A stretch of 24,177 bases of DNA, taken from Planctomycetota bacterium. GTDB lineage: Bacteria; Planctomycetota; Planctomycetia; Pirellulales; UBA1268. Both the position numbers and the translations under genes were made by a program. Positions 1-7,421 of this stretch are shown piece after piece (positions within the stretch are counted from its first letter, which is position 1; every line of letters starts with the position of its first letter). The stretch is from the NCBI GenBank assembly GCA_003669255.1, contig QWPO01000144.1, positions 1 to 24,177 of the forward strand, read 5' to 3'. Below the pieces are notes generated by a model, which did not search any database, was not told where the DNA came from, and saw only the letters and a list, made by a program, of their open reading frames with translations.

Positions 1-815
1 TCGGCGACTCGACCGGCATCACCCGGCAGGGGCTCGAGGCCCACTACCTCGCCGGCGGACGCGTGCCGCTGGTGGTGCAGGCACTGATCGCCGCTCACAA
101 GGCCGGCATCCGCGAACTCGACTTCAAGCGGGCCGCCGCGATCGACCTCGCCGGCCGCGATGTCCGCGAGGCGGTGCAGACGAGCGTCTACCCGAAGGTG
201 ATCGACTGCCCCGGTAAGAACAGCGGCCGCGAGTCGCTCGACGCCGTTGCCAAGAACGGCATCCAACTCAAGGTGAAGGCCCGCGTTACCGTGAGGACGA
301 ATCTCTACCAACTCATCGGCGGGGCCACCGAGGAGACGATCATCGCCCGCGTGGGCGAGGGGATCGTGTCGGCGATCGGTTCCGCGGAGAAGCACTCCGA
401 CGTGCTCGAGAACCCCGACGTGATCTCGAAGACGGTGCTCGCCCGCCGCCTCGACGCGAACACCGCGTTTGAGATCGTCTCGATCGACATCGCCGACATC
501 GATGTGGGCGCCAACATCGGCGCCCGGCTCCAGGCCGACCAGGCCGAAGCCGACACCCGCGTGGCTCGGGCGAACGCCGAAGGCCGGCGGGCGATGGCGG
601 TGGCCAAAGAGCAGGAGATGATCGCCGCCATTGAAGAAAGCCGCGCGGCGCTCGTGGAATCGGAGGCCGAAGTGCCGAAGGCGGTGGCCGACTCGCTCGC
701 GTCAGGCCAGCTGGGAATCACCGACTACTACAAGCTCCGCAATCTCCAGGCCGACACCGACATGCGGCGGAGCATTGCCACCGGGCCGATACCCGCCGTC
801 GCCGGTGGCCAGTGA
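1..815 (+). CDS. floA: Flotillin-like protein FloA, 5' end outside the window
   Basis: The reading frame is open from base 3, and the ~270 residues seen are the C-terminal four-fifths of a protein family usually ~330 aa long, so the start lies upstream of the window. Recognisable FloA stretches are 'EAHYLAGG' near the beginning, 'ALIAAHKAGI', the PHB-like core with 'GGATEETIIARVGEGIVSAIG', the 'IDIADIDVGANIGARLQADQ' region, an Ala/Glu-rich helical segment and the terminal 'DYYKLRNLQADTDMRRSI'. FloA proteins are membrane-anchored oligomeric scaffolds of bacterial functional membrane microdomains; the N-terminal membrane hairpin is not visible here. The stop codon overlaps a possible GTG start of the next gene, which suggests co-transcription. 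Family assignment is confident; its role in this organism is inferred from the family. Confidence 0.93.
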   Translation, partial: GDSTGITRQGLEAHYLAGGRVPLVVQALIAAHKAGIRELDFKRAAAIDLAGRDVREAVQTSVYPKVIDCPGKNSGRESLDAVAKNGIQLKVKARVTVRTNLYQLIGGATEETIIARVGEGIVSAIGSAEKHSDVLENPDVISKTVLARRLDANTAFEIVSIDIADIDVGANIGARLQADQAEADTRVARANAEGRRAMAVAKEQEMIAAIEESRAALVESEAEVPKAVADSLASGQLGITDYYKLRNLQADTDMRRSIATGPIPAVAGGQ

Positions 816-838
816 CCCTCGTTGGGAGCAGCGTTGCC

Positions 839-1507
839 ATGCAGGCCGCCGGACCACTCTTCGCCGCCGGTTTCGACTGGATCGAAGGCCTGCTGCCGCT
901 CCTGTTCGTCATCTTTTGGATCGTCTCGCAGGTCGTGAACGTCGTGCGCCGCGTGGCCGGGGGCGGTGGTCCTCCCGCCGCGCCGCCGGTGCGCCCGCCG
1001 CGCCGTCCTGTGGCCGGCGAGCCACCGGCCGACATTCGCGTCGAGCTTGAGCGGCAGATCGAAGAGTTCCTGCGGCAGTCCCGTGGTGGGCAGCAGCAGC
1101 CAACGCCGCAACCGGCCCAGCAGCGGAAGCCGGAGCCGCGGCCGCAGCAGCGGCCCGCCGTGCAGCGTTCGGACCGACCGCGGGCGGCGGGCAAGTCGTC
1201 GGTTCGCCGCACGCCACCCCCGCTCCCGCCGAAGCCCGGGACTCCTGCTCCCCGTCTCGGGGATCGTCCATACGCGCCGCTTGGCGAGGCAGGCGACGAC
1301 ATCATCGAGCACGTGAATGACGCATTCGCCAATGATCTCGGTCATCGCGATTCGATGCTGTCGTCACCGACGGCCGCGAAGCCGCAGGCGGTGGCCACGG
1401 GCGGCGTGGCCGACGAACTCGCCGCGTCGATCCGCGATCCGGCCGCGCTGCGGCGGCTGATCGTGATGCGTGAGATTCTCGACCGGCCCGTTCACCGCTG
1501 GGAGTGA
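839..1507 (+). CDS. Single-pass membrane protein with Pro/Arg/Gln-rich linker, unknown function
   Basis: Two starts are possible: GTG at 812, overlapping the floA stop, or ATG at 839, which has a GGGAG about ten bases upstream and gives 222 aa. I prefer 839. The N-terminal part holds one hydrophobic helix (around 'GLLPLLFVIFWIVSQVVNVV'), then roughly 100 residues of low complexity rich in Pro, Arg, Gln and Ala, then a short ordered C-terminus with 'IRDPAALRRLIVMREILDRP'. The pattern is membrane anchor, disordered cytoplasmic linker, short helical tail. I do not recognise a named domain. Its position directly behind floA suggests a membrane-associated partner or scaffold function, but that is only inference from context. 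Confidence 0.8.
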   Translation: MQAAGPLFAAGFDWIEGLLPLLFVIFWIVSQVVNVVRRVAGGGGPPAAPPVRPPRRPVAGEPPADIRVELERQIEEFLRQSRGGQQQPTPQPAQQRKPEPRPQQRPAVQRSDRPRAAGKSSVRRTPPPLPPKPGTPAPRLGDRPYAPLGEAGDDIIEHVNDAFANDLGHRDSMLSSPTAAKPQAVATGGVADELAASIRDPAALRRLIVMREILDRPVHRWE

Positions 1508-1532
1508 GTGCAGCGAGGAGCCCGCAGGAAGA

Positions 1533-1559
1533 GCCCGCGGCCTCACGGCCGGTCGGCTT
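1533..1559. repeat. Dispersed palindromic repeat, family A, copy 1
   Basis: A 27-nt unit with core GGCCTCACGGCC (four-base stem and short loop) followed by GGTCGGCTT. It differs from copy 2 (1634-1660) at one loop base. It matches copy 3 (16969-17000) at 30 of 32 positions when the trailing ACACG is included. Both differences are in the hairpin loop. Confidence 0.8.
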
Positions 1560-1573
1560 ACACGACTGCGGTA

Positions 1574-1599
1574 CAAGCCCAACGCCGTAAGGCGTGGGG
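1574..1599. repeat. Dispersed palindromic repeat, family B, copy 1
   Basis: The 26-nt unit is CAAGCCCA, then ACGCC-GTAA-GGCGT, then GGGG: an inner five-base-pair stem with a four-base loop and an outer CCC/GGG clamp. It is 25/26 identical to the copy at 16909-16934, and its core appears inverted at 10291-10304. Confidence 0.8.
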
Positions 1600-1633
1600 T
1601 GCGGCCAGACAGGTGCTGCGTCCAGTGAAGTTC

Positions 1634-1660
1634 GCCCGCGGCCTTACGGCCGGTCGGCTT
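1634..1660. repeat. Dispersed palindromic repeat, family A, copy 2
   Basis: Direct repeat of the unit at 1533-1559, about 100 bases downstream, with a single T/C difference in the loop (core GGCCTTACGGCC). Flanking sequence on both sides differs, so the unit boundary is near the 27 nt given. Confidence 0.8.
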
Positions 1661-1904
1661 GCAGGAGATCGAACGCCTTGCCACGTGCTGGCATCCGATG
1701 CTGGCGCCGCTCGCCGCGGCCATCCCGTCCCCGCAGTTTCTCCCGCCTGCCCGCCGTTGCGGGAAACCCTCGTTGCGAGGGGGGTTTGCGGGGCTTCGCC
1801 GGGGCGTTTCCCCGGGGTCTGGCGCGGACGGAATTCGAGGCTTGAGTGGCCGCCGCGGCTGGACTACAAGGGGTGCGGCAGGGCTGCCTCGGCGGCCCGA
1901 ACGC

Positions 1905-1949
1905 AGCGCGTAGACGAGGACGCCCAAGCCTCGTCTACGCGCTTTTTTT
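1905..1949 (+). terminator. Strong rho-independent terminator
   Basis: A perfect 15-bp stem, AGCGCGTAGACGAGG (1905-1919) against CCTCGTCTACGCGCT (1929-1943), with a nine-base loop, runs into seven T residues (1943-1949). The T tract is on the plus strand only, so it ends plus-strand transcripts coming from the left. It isolates the following gene (start 1995) from upstream transcription. It is the only classical stem-plus-T-run terminator I find in the window. Confidence 0.92.
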
Positions 1950-1994
1950 GGTGCTGAAAAACAGGGCCTGTGTCCAAGGATGGATGAGGCAGGC

Positions 1995-3449
1995 ATGTCG
2001 TCGCTCCACTTCACCGCGCTTGCGTTCACCGCGCCCCTGCGATTCGTCGCCGCGGTCGCGCTGTTCGTCACCTCGGCCGCCGCGGCCGATGACTCGGCGG
2101 TGCTGCCCGTCACGGTCACCGTGGCCGCCAATCACGCCTACCTGAGGTGCGGCCCAAGTGACGACCACTATCCGACCGAACGACTCTCCGTCGGCACCGA
2201 GGTCGAGGTCTGGGCAGTCGATGCTTCGGGCTACTGCGCTGTGCGTCCACTCCGGGGCAGCTTCAGCTGGATGCTGGCCCGCGATGTGCAGGCTGAGTCA
2301 ACCGGCCACGATGGTGTTGCCAGTGGCGGTCGCACCAGCGGCGTGGTGGTGACCGACGGCGCCGTCGCCCGTGTCGGGTCGCAGCTCAACGATCTGCGGC
2401 ACGTCACGCAGGTTGCACTCGAGGCCGGCGAACGCGTCACCATCCTGGAACATGTGCAGGTCGCCGAGGGTCGCCACGCAGGCGCCTGGGTGCGGATCGA
2501 GCCGCCCTCGGGCGAGTTTCGCTGGGCACTCGCCGAGGATCTCGCGTTGCCGCCGGCCCTCGCGCCGATCCCCGATCCCGCCGCGGCGACCGACGCTGCC
2601 GGCCTCGCGGCCGCGGGTGCGGCGGTCGACGCGATCCGCGACGCGGGAAACGCCGTGACGCAGGCTGTGGCCGAGTTCGACGCCGCGGCGGAGACCGCCG
2701 TGCCGGAGCCGGCGAGTGGCATGACAAAACTCCTCTCGGGCTGGCTGCCCCGCGGCACCAATGTGTTCGACCGCTCCGCGCCGCCGCCACCGCCCCCCGC
2801 CGTGAGCGCAGGGGCCGCCGCCGCCTCGGGTGACGAACTCGCCGACATCGACCTTGCCCTGTCGCTTGCCGTGACCGGGCAGAGCGATTCGTGGAACCTG
2901 GCGCCGCTGCGGGATCGGCTCAGGCTGGCGGCCACCCGGACAACCTCCCAATCCGACCGCACGCGGGCTCAGGCCATCGACGCCCGGCTCGCGAGATTCG
3001 AGGCGATTCAGGCCAAGCAGAAGGGGCTCATGGTGGCAGCGGCCGAACAGCCCGAACCGCTGCGGCTCGGAGGAATGTGGTCGAGCCTCTCGACGCTCGG
3101 TTCTCGGCCGGTGCGGCCCGGCGTGCTTCCCGGTGGCCAGCCGGCGGGCGGTCAGCCGACATGGACCCCGCCCGATCAGATGGAAACGACCGGCCGCCTG
3201 GCGACCGTGATCTCACGCCGCCCCGACGCTCCGCGCTGGGCTGTCGTGGACGACGTCAACAATGTGATCGCGTTCGTCACTCCCCAGCCGGGTGTCGACC
3301 TCGGGCCACTCGTCGGCCAGCAGGTCTCGGTCCGCGGTGCTCGCGGCTATATGCCGGAGTACAAGCGGCCCTGTCTCGTCGCCTCGGAAGCTCGCGTGCG
3401 GATCGCGTCGATGCCGGCCCCCCTCGCGCGGCCCGACGGGACGCAGTAG
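1995..3449 (+). CDS. Exported protein with tandem SH3-like domains, unknown function
   Basis: The chosen ATG at 1995 has GAGG five bases upstream. The in-frame ATG at 1980 has no properly spaced site. The protein is 484 aa. A signal peptide is evident ('RFVAAVALFVTSAAAADDS'). A bacterial SH3-like domain follows, with 'HAYLRCGPSDDHYPTERL', 'GTEVEVW' and 'GSFSWMLARDV', then a second diverged one ending 'GEFRWALAEDL'. The middle is Ala/Pro-rich and probably helical or disordered. The C-terminal ~75 residues ('GRLATVISRRPDAPRWAVVD' through 'GARGYMPEYKRPCLVASEAR') look like a compact beta domain, perhaps OB-like. SH3-like domains in exported bacterial proteins often bind cell-wall or peptide ligands, so an envelope or periplasmic binding role is plausible. 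It converges with the next gene, with four bases between stop codons. Confidence 0.85.
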   Translation: MSSLHFTALAFTAPLRFVAAVALFVTSAAAADDSAVLPVTVTVAANHAYLRCGPSDDHYPTERLSVGTEVEVWAVDASGYCAVRPLRGSFSWMLARDVQAESTGHDGVASGGRTSGVVVTDGAVARVGSQLNDLRHVTQVALEAGERVTILEHVQVAEGRHAGAWVRIEPPSGEFRWALAEDLALPPALAPIPDPAAATDAAGLAAAGAAVDAIRDAGNAVTQAVAEFDAAAETAVPEPASGMTKLLSGWLPRGTNVFDRSAPPPPPPAVSAGAAAASGDELADIDLALSLAVTGQSDSWNLAPLRDRLRLAATRTTSQSDRTRAQAIDARLARFEAIQAKQKGLMVAAAEQPEPLRLGGMWSSLSTLGSRPVRPGVLPGGQPAGGQPTWTPPDQMETTGRLATVISRRPDAPRWAVVDDVNNVIAFVTPQPGVDLGPLVGQQVSVRGARGYMPEYKRPCLVASEARVRIASMPAPLARPDGTQ

Positions 3450-3453
3450 CTCG

Positions 3454-4374
3454 TCACCGCTTCTGCAGGGCGTCGAGTTGGTCGGTGGTCATCCACCGAG
3501 CCGCCAGTTCGGCCTGCACCTGCTCGGCACCGGGGCCTTGGACCGCCGCTGTCGCAGCCTGTCTGCCGCTCGCGAGCGCGACGAGCGTCGTTCGGTCGGC
3601 CGGCGTTGATCGCGTCATGCGGTCGGCGATCCGCGACACCGCGGCCGGGTTGCGGACGGCCGCCGCGGCGAACTGCGACATGAACAGGCTGATCTCGTGG
3701 AGGTTTGAGGCCGCGGAATGAACGATGAGCGGCTGGAGCGAGCGGGTGACGATCTCGAGGCCCATCCCATCGACGTCGAGGAAGGCGTCGATCTGCACGC
3801 TCTGCCGCTGCCGGCCGGTCGCTGCATCCGCGTCGGTTGTGTATCGCAAGACGACGAGGCAGGAGCCGGTGAGCTGCTTGGGGGCAAGTGGACCGTCATA
3901 GGCGCCGCGGCCGTGGAAGACGTAGAGGCCGCCGCGGTCTCCCCGCTCGTGATGGAGCAACTGCACGACACCCACGGTGCCGTAGCCGTCGGAGAGCCGC
4001 CACTGTCCGGCAGCCACTGGGTCGAAGGTGAGCCGGCTGATGCCGAGCACCCGCCAGACCTCGACGAGGGTCTCGGGCTTCGAGAGAACGAAGTCGAGCA
4101 GCGCGGCGTCGCAGGCGATGCTCGCCGTCGGGAGCCGCCGGTAGAGCGTGGTCCGCTCGATCGCCTGTTCGGCGAGTCGGCGTTCCGCTGCCGGCATGCG
4201 GTTGAACGGGATCGCCTCGATAGCCCGGCGCCGGGTGTCGCGGCTCGACGAACCCGACTCCGCCATGGCGCCGATGACGCCGCGGGTCAGGCTCGATTCG
4301 CCGGCGGCTCGTGCCACCTCGTGAAGCCAGGGCAGGCATGCCAGCCCTAGCAGAAACAGCGCGTGACGGCGCAT
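3454..4374 (-). CDS. Exported protein of unknown function, 306 aa
   Basis: The ATG at 4374 is preceded by AAGGGGGGA at about ten bases, a good ribosome site. The N-terminus is a signal peptide ('MRRHALFLLGLACLPWLHEVARA'). The mature part begins with a helical Arg-rich stretch that includes 'AIEAIPFNRMPAAERRLAEQ'. A beta-rich middle follows ('LLDFVLSKPETLVEVWRVLG', 'LTGSCLVVLRY', 'AFLDVDGMGLEIVTRSLQPL'), then a helical C-terminal part rich in Ala. I recognise no catalytic motif and no named domain. The middle region may bind a partner rather than catalyse. It is transcribed toward the SH3-like gene and divergently from the large secreted beta-propeller gene. Function is unknown; exported location is well supported. 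Confidence 0.82.
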   Translation of the reverse strand: MRRHALFLLGLACLPWLHEVARAAGESSLTRGVIGAMAESGSSSRDTRRRAIEAIPFNRMPAAERRLAEQAIERTTLYRRLPTASIACDAALLDFVLSKPETLVEVWRVLGISRLTFDPVAAGQWRLSDGYGTVGVVQLLHHERGDRGGLYVFHGRGAYDGPLAPKQLTGSCLVVLRYTTDADAATGRQRQSVQIDAFLDVDGMGLEIVTRSLQPLIVHSAASNLHEISLFMSQFAAAAVRNPAAVSRIADRMTRSTPADRTTLVALASGRQAATAAVQGPGAEQVQAELAARWMTTDQLDALQKR

Positions 4375-4594
4375 GACCTCGGTCCCCCCTTACACAGCCC
4401 TCCCACGACACCGCGAACGGTGCCGCCTGCGAAAGGTATTCGGCCTGCGGCCTGGGGTTGGGCCAGAGATTTCGCCGGGATGCGGTCGCAAGCCGCTGCG
4501 GCCTTGCGTGCCTTGCCCCGCCTATGGCGATGACCACCGACCACGCTTCCGCACCTTACCCGCTCCACCGGCACACGGGCCTGCGTCGTCTTCA

Positions 4595-4623
4595 TTGACC
4601 CGGCTCTGGCCGCCCCGTACTGT
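4595..4623 (+). promoter_or_regulatory. Sigma70-like promoter of the secreted beta-propeller gene
   Basis: TTGACC (4595-4600, five of six bases of the -35 consensus) and TACTGT (4618-4623, weak -10) are separated by exactly 17 bases. The expected transcript start is near 4630, which leaves almost no leader before ATG 4639 but about 39 bases before ATG 4669, favouring the latter start. Confidence 0.5.
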
Positions 4624-4668
4624 CGAGGGGGTTAGACGATGTCGGGCGATCAATCCGGAGGCGACTTC

Positions 4669-7245
4669 ATGCAGCGGCGACAGCGGATGAATCGGCGGCG
4701 GACCGGATCCTGTCAGATGCCGCGGCTCATCGAGCAGCTCGAGACCCGGCACGCGTTGGCGGTGAGCTTCGCGGCAGGCGCGTGGACGATCGTGGGCGAT
4801 GCGAACGCAGCGCTTTCCGACGATACGATCGTCATCGAGCCGAATCCAGCGAATGCCCGCCAGCTCCGGGCGACCGTCAACGGCGCAGTGATCGACGTCC
4901 GCTCGGCGGCTCGGGTGAAGTCAATTCACGTTGTTGCCGGCTTCGGCGACGACTCGATCACAGTGAACGTGCCGGGCAACGATCGCATCGCGACGCGGCT
5001 CGAAGGGGGATTCGGCAACGACGAGATCACGGGGGGCGATGGTCCCGACGTGATTCTCGGCGGCCCGGGCCGCGACACTCTCAACGGCGGTGCTGGCAAC
5101 GACGAGATCCGCGGCAACGGCGGCGTCGACTCGGTCGTGGGTAGCAGCGGCGATGACGCGCTCTTCGGCGGTGCCGGCGTTGACTCTGTCCGCGCCGGCG
5201 CAGGCAGAAACACGCTCGATGGTGGCCTGGCCATCGACGCGATGTATGGCACCGCCGGCAGCGACATCGCGCGGCTCGACGAGGGCGAGCAGCTCGTTGG
5301 CAACGAGAGCACCAACCCCCTGGCGCCCGTCGGAGACATCGCTCGGCTGAAGTCGTGGGCGATCGAGGCGGCGGTGGCGCGGTGGCGCGACATGCTCGGC
5401 AGGCCGGTGTGGCCGTGGTGGGGAGGGCCGATCGTGATGTTCGACGGCAGCATCGCCCCTGCGTCCACCGCCACTACGAGCGGCCCGTCTGGGCGAGATT
5501 ATTCCCAGACGCCGACGCAGGTCACGGGCGTCGATGAGGGCGATCGTGTGAAGACCGATGGTTCGCACCTGTTTGCACTCGCCGGCGACGGCATCGACAT
5601 CCTTGACGTCGCTGCGCCCGAGCGACTTGGCGTGGTCTCGCATCTCGCCCTGCCGGGCGACGAGCGGCAACTTTTTCTCGCTGGCACGCGGTTGACCGTG
5701 ATCTCGCAGGAGTGGGGCCAGTCCGACGTCGCCATCGCCACCGCTGCCATGATGCCAATCCACTTACCGACCCAATGGCAGGTCGTGGTGACCGTGGTGG
5801 ACGTGGCAGTCCCCGCGTCGCCGGTGATCGTGGAGACCACGAGGCTCGACGGTTGGCTGATCGACGCCCGGGCGATCGGCGACCGCGTGATGGTCGTGAC
5901 ACAGGACTCGATCGACCTGCCGGCGCCGGGTGTCGTGACGGATCCGGCGACCGCCGTGCCGCTCACGCCCGTCTCCGCTTTCGCCCCCGCCGTGATCAAC
6001 CCGGCGCGCGTGATCGGTCCGATCAATCCGAGAGACGGCACCGGCACCCGCTATGAGGATGAGGCCGCGTACCGCGACCGTCTGGAGAAGGCGTGGAACG
6101 AGGCGTCGCTGCCGGGCTATCGCGTGGTGGATGCATCCGGTGCCGAGTCATCGGCCACGCTCGTCGATCCGGCCCGCACGTCGCTGCCTGTTGACGGCGG
6201 CGACACGAGCCTCGTGTCGGTCGTGTCGTTCAGTGTGGGCGACGCTCTTCCTGGGCCAGACGCCAGCACCACGGTCGGCGGCGTCGGCGGCCAGATTTAT
6301 GCCTCGACATCGGGGCTCTACGTGTTCGATACGCACGTGGGCTCATGGTGGGATGAGGGCGATGCCGGGACGACCACGAACCTCTACAAGTTCGATCTCA
6401 CCGCTGGCGATGCGCCGCTGGTGGCGATGGGATCGGTGCCCGGTATGACACTGGACCAGTTCTCGCTCGACGAGCACGACGGCCTGCTACGGATCGCCAC
6501 GACCGATGGCTTCGGTGACGGGGCGTCGAACGCCGTGACCGTGCTGGCCGCGGCCGCGGGTCGACTCGAGGCCGTGGGGAGCGTGTCGGGCCTCGCCCGG
6601 GGCGAGCGCATCTACTCCGTGCGGTTTGCCGGTGACCGCGGCTACGTGAGCACGTTCCGGCAGATCGATCCGCTGTTTGTGCTCGATCTGGCGACACCGA
6701 CCGCTCCGCGGGTGACGGGCGAACTCAAAGTGCCCGGATACTCGACGCACCTCATGCCGCTGGACGACACGCACCTGCTTGGCGTCGGCCGCGACGTCGA
6801 TCCGATCACGGGCCGCGACACAGGACTCCAACTCTCCATCTTCGACGTGGGCGACCCCGCAGCGCCGAAGCGTTCGGCGACCTACACGTTTGTCGGTGGC
6901 GACTGGGGCTCGTGGTCTCCTGCTTCGTGGGACCACCATGCGCTCGGCTGGTTCGCGGCGCAGGGCATCCTGGCGCTGCCGGTCCAGGAGACAGGCTGGA
7001 TGACCGACCTCGTGGTGTTCCGCATCGATACCGGCTCCCCCGACGCGTTCACGCGGCTCGGCAAGATCGAGCACACCGACTCGATCGATCGCAGCGTGCG
7101 GATCGGGGACGTGCTCTACGCCGTGTCACCGGGGCAGGTGACGGCCCACCCGCTCACCGACCCGGCCGTGCAACTCGCGGCGGCCGACCTCTCGGCAGGC
7201 ACCGCGGGGCCGATCGCCGTCGACCCAATCGTCGTCAAGTTCTGA
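4669..7245 (+). CDS. Secreted protein: planctomycete export signal, RTX-like repeats, beta-propeller domain
   Basis: Start ATG 4669 has GGAGG seven bases upstream. ATG 4639, ten codons earlier, is the alternative. The product is 858 aa. The N-terminus is basic and then reads 'RLIEQLETRHALA', the planctomycete-type export signal. Residues ~100-200 hold Gly/Asp-rich calcium-binding (RTX-like) repeats such as 'GGFGNDEITGGDGPDVILGG', 'GGAGNDEIRGNGG' and 'GSSGDDALFGGAG'. From ~280 to the end lies a domain opening with 'YSQTPTQVTGVDEGDRVKTD', the signature of the secreted beta-propeller family Pfam PF09826. Further blades include 'DILDVAAPERLGVVSHLALP' and 'GYVSTFRQIDPLFVLDLATP'. It probably acts outside the cell or at the surface, as a calcium-dependent adhesin or binding protein. 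No catalytic residues are apparent. Ligand unknown. Confidence 0.9.
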   Translation: MQRRQRMNRRRTGSCQMPRLIEQLETRHALAVSFAAGAWTIVGDANAALSDDTIVIEPNPANARQLRATVNGAVIDVRSAARVKSIHVVAGFGDDSITVNVPGNDRIATRLEGGFGNDEITGGDGPDVILGGPGRDTLNGGAGNDEIRGNGGVDSVVGSSGDDALFGGAGVDSVRAGAGRNTLDGGLAIDAMYGTAGSDIARLDEGEQLVGNESTNPLAPVGDIARLKSWAIEAAVARWRDMLGRPVWPWWGGPIVMFDGSIAPASTATTSGPSGRDYSQTPTQVTGVDEGDRVKTDGSHLFALAGDGIDILDVAAPERLGVVSHLALPGDERQLFLAGTRLTVISQEWGQSDVAIATAAMMPIHLPTQWQVVVTVVDVAVPASPVIVETTRLDGWLIDARAIGDRVMVVTQDSIDLPAPGVVTDPATAVPLTPVSAFAPAVINPARVIGPINPRDGTGTRYEDEAAYRDRLEKAWNEASLPGYRVVDASGAESSATLVDPARTSLPVDGGDTSLVSVVSFSVGDALPGPDASTTVGGVGGQIYASTSGLYVFDTHVGSWWDEGDAGTTTNLYKFDLTAGDAPLVAMGSVPGMTLDQFSLDEHDGLLRIATTDGFGDGASNAVTVLAAAAGRLEAVGSVSGLARGERIYSVRFAGDRGYVSTFRQIDPLFVLDLATPTAPRVTGELKVPGYSTHLMPLDDTHLLGVGRDVDPITGRDTGLQLSIFDVGDPAAPKRSATYTFVGGDWGSWSPASWDHHALGWFAAQGILALPVQETGWMTDLVVFRIDTGSPDAFTRLGKIEHTDSIDRSVRIGDVLYAVSPGQVTAHPLTDPAVQLAAADLSAGTAGPIAVDPIVVKF

Positions 7246-7340
7246 GCCGCCCGTCGAAACCCTCGCTCGCACTCGGCGAAAACGGTGGCCGGCAGCGTTT
7301 TCGCCAGATTTCGGCAGGGATTTCGCAGCTGGACCGGGGT

Positions 7341-7368
7341 TTGCTGGTCGCCGTAGGGTCCCTATGAT
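7341..7368 (+). promoter_or_regulatory. Candidate promoter of the MMPL exporter gene
   Basis: TATGAT (7363-7368, five of six -10 bases) is preceded at 16 bases by TTGCTG (7341-7346, three of six). The expected transcript start near 7375 gives a leader of ~47 bases before the ATG at 7422. The -10 is good and the -35 weak. Confidence 0.4.
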
Positions 7369-7421
7369 CCCGCCCCGGTCCGGCGCCTGTCTGCCCGAGG
7401 ACCGCGCCAGGACAGCCCACG

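Larger units (their letters stand above)
1508..1979. other. 472-bp non-coding interval with repeats, hairpins and a terminator
   Basis: There is no convincing gene: the open frames are short, unlike any protein I know, and run through palindromic repeats. From left to right it holds repeat A (1533-1559), repeat B (1574-1599), a second A (1634-1660), a hairpin-rich part with stems at 1764-1787 (AAACCCTCG against CGAGGG..TTT) and 1799-1815 (CCGGGG against CCCCGG), and a strong intrinsic terminator at 1905-1949. The terminator is ~400 bases after the upstream gene, so either that gene has a long structured 3' region or a small RNA is made here. Confidence 0.6.

Noticed and set aside
1661..1904. 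Known structured RNAs (tmRNA, RNase P RNA, SRP RNA)
   Set aside because: I looked for their conserved core motifs and a tRNA-like end and found none; only generic hairpins are seen.
1508..1957. Open frame of 149 codons in the non-coding interval
   Set aside because: It runs through two A repeats, a B repeat and the terminator, and has no protein-like features.
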